DNA of 32,055 bases, from the NCBI RefSeq assembly GCF_017614965.1, contig NZ_WVUG01000075.1, positions 1 to 32,055 on the forward strand. Reading direction: 5' to 3'. Position numbers and translations under genes: made by a program. The stretch is from Streptomyces griseorubiginosus (GTDB lineage Bacteria; Actinomycetota; Actinomycetes; Streptomycetales; Streptomycetaceae). The notes beneath the pieces are model-generated. The model was given only the letters and a program-made list of their open reading frames with translations. It searched no databases and was not told the origin of the DNA. Positions 31,164 through 32,055 of the stretch are shown here, in pieces; position 1 is the first letter of the stretch; every line of letters starts with the position of its first letter.

Positions 31164-32055
31164 ATGGGGGAGTGGCGCGACCTGAGGTTCGGACTGCTCG
31201 GCTCGCCGGTTCTGTACGAGGCGCGGGGCGAGGCGTCCGCCGAGATGCTGTCCGTCGGCAGCCCCAAGCTCCGTGCCCTGCTGGCCGCGCTGCTGCTGGA
31301 GGCCGGCCGGGTCGTCTCCGTCGAGTCGCTCAAGGACGCGCTGTGGGGCGGAGCCCCGCCCGCCTCCGCTCAGGCCTCGCTGCACAACCACGTGGCCCGT
31401 CTGCGCCGGCTGCTCGACGACCCCGAGCGGCTGCGGTCGGTGCCACCCGGATACGTACTCCGGGTCGAGCAGGGTGAGTTGGACGTCCATGTCTTCGAAC
31501 GCCACTTCGCCACGGCGCGCGGCGCGCATGCCGCCCGCAACTGGGAGCGCGTCGTGCGCGAGTGCGCGGCCGCGCTGTCCCTGTGGCGCGGCACCCCGCT
31601 CAGCGGGCTCCCCGCGGAACTCGGTGGCTACTCCTTCACCCAACGGCTCCAGGAATCCCGTCTCCTGCTCCTGGAATGGCGTTACGACGCCGAACTCGCC
31701 GTCCCCGACGCCCGCCCGGACACCCTGGTCCCCGAACTGACGGCCCTGACCGCGGCCCACCCCCTCCGCGAGTCCTTCCACCGCCAACTGATGCTGGCCC
31801 TGCACCACATGGACCGCCAAGCGGAGGCCCTGGAAGTCCACCGCGCCCTGCGCACCCGCCTGAGAAACGACATCGGCGTGGAACCGGGCCAGGCGGTGAG
31901 ACAGGCCCACGTACGCATCCTGCGAGCCACCCGGATAGCCGCGGCCACGGACAGCGACCACACCACAGAGCCCCCACCCACGGAGACCGTCACCGAAAGC
32001 ACCCCCACCGAGTCCGTGTCCGCACCCGCCGTCACCCAAGCCGCTGTCTCTTATA
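31164..32055 (+). CDS. SARP-family transcriptional activator, 3' end missing
   Basis: The frame from ATG 31164 stays open to the end (297 codons). Residues about 7-95 are an OmpR-type winged helix (FGLLGSPVLYEA..., SPKLRALLAALLLEAGRVVSVESLKDALWG, SLHNHVARLRRLL, GYVLRV), and about 100-250 are the bacterial transcriptional activation domain (BTAD; HVFERHFATAR... to DIGVEPGQAVRQAHVRIL). This is the AfsR/DnrI/RedD class, which activates antibiotic clusters by binding direct heptamer repeats. A Thr/Pro/Ser-rich linker follows, so a further ATPase or TPR domain (AfsR-type) may lie beyond the end. ATG 31164 has only a weak GTGGGTGG site. The last four codons are probably adapter-derived. Confidence 0.88.
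   Translation, partial: MGEWRDLRFGLLGSPVLYEARGEASAEMLSVGSPKLRALLAALLLEAGRVVSVESLKDALWGGAPPASAQASLHNHVARLRRLLDDPERLRSVPPGYVLRVEQGELDVHVFERHFATARGAHAARNWERVVRECAAALSLWRGTPLSGLPAELGGYSFTQRLQESRLLLLEWRYDAELAVPDARPDTLVPELTALTAAHPLRESFHRQLMLALHHMDRQAEALEVHRALRTRLRNDIGVEPGQAVRQAHVRILRATRIAAATDSDHTTEPPPTETVTESTPTESVSAPAVTQAAVSY
32044..32055. other. Probable Nextera/Tn5 mosaic-end adapter at the sequence end
   Basis: The final bases CTGTCTCTTATA are identical to the first 12 of the 19-base mosaic end CTGTCTCTTATACACATCT used in tagmentation libraries. They sit exactly at the terminus and are AT-rich in a GC-rich gene. They are most simply untrimmed adapter at a contig end. Confidence 0.85.

Noticed and set aside
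31273..31740. 155-codon open frame inside the SARP gene
   Set aside because: It is an out-of-frame Arg/Pro/Ser-rich shadow; the frame from 31164 carries the winged helix and BTAD domain.

Overview
The window reads as chromosomal DNA of a Streptomyces-type actinomycete. It is very GC-rich with G/C-biased third codon positions, has GTG and TTG starts and apparent leaderless promoters, and carries the actinobacterial TopA with a Lys/Ala tail, the fused MFS-thymidylate kinase protein and a SARP regulator. From memory, the order kinase - topA - tmk fusion - holB - secreted peptidase - tRNA-Thr matches the conserved core around S. coelicolor SCO3540-SCO3546; I could not check this.

Layout. (1) 1-15032 is a conserved block, all on the + strand: lipoprotein (182-760), class I methyltransferase (804-2324), transmembrane Ser/Thr kinase (2507-4930), 65-residue membrane protein (5060-5257), topA (5516-8341), MFS-thymidylate kinase fusion (8486-11773), DNA polymerase III delta' (11882-13087), S33-type lipoprotein peptidase (13227-14810) and tRNA-Thr(CGT) (14918-14994), closed by a strong terminator. 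(2) 15033-26881 is an accessory segment beginning right after the tRNA. It holds a HEPN-like gene stub, a 3196-codon secreted Rhs/YD-repeat protein with a C-terminal endonuclease-like toxin, a SUKH (SMI1/KNR4) immunity gene whose ribosome binding site touches the toxin stop codon, a small BMP-like membrane protein, and debris of an IS3-type transposase and a CAP-domain gene. (3) 27064-29347 is a divergent TetR regulator / DHA2-type efflux pair with repeated palindromic operators between the genes. (4) 29535-30440 is a family 2 glycosyltransferase, followed by an array of 46/55-bp tandem repeats. (5) 31164 to the end is a SARP (AfsR/DnrI-type) regulator cut by the end of the sequence. The last 12 bases match the Nextera/Tn5 mosaic-end adapter, so the window end is probably a contig end carrying adapter.

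How the parts work together. The first block mixes replication and nucleotide functions (TopA, dTMP kinase, clamp-loader subunit). Three of its genes, and weakly a fourth, are preceded by the same spaced motif, resembling the RecA-independent DNA-damage promoter of actinobacteria (PafBC/RecA-NDp type). The accessory block is a polymorphic toxin-immunity locus and is the best candidate for unusual biology here. The TetR/MFS pair looks like an autoregulated drug-export switch.
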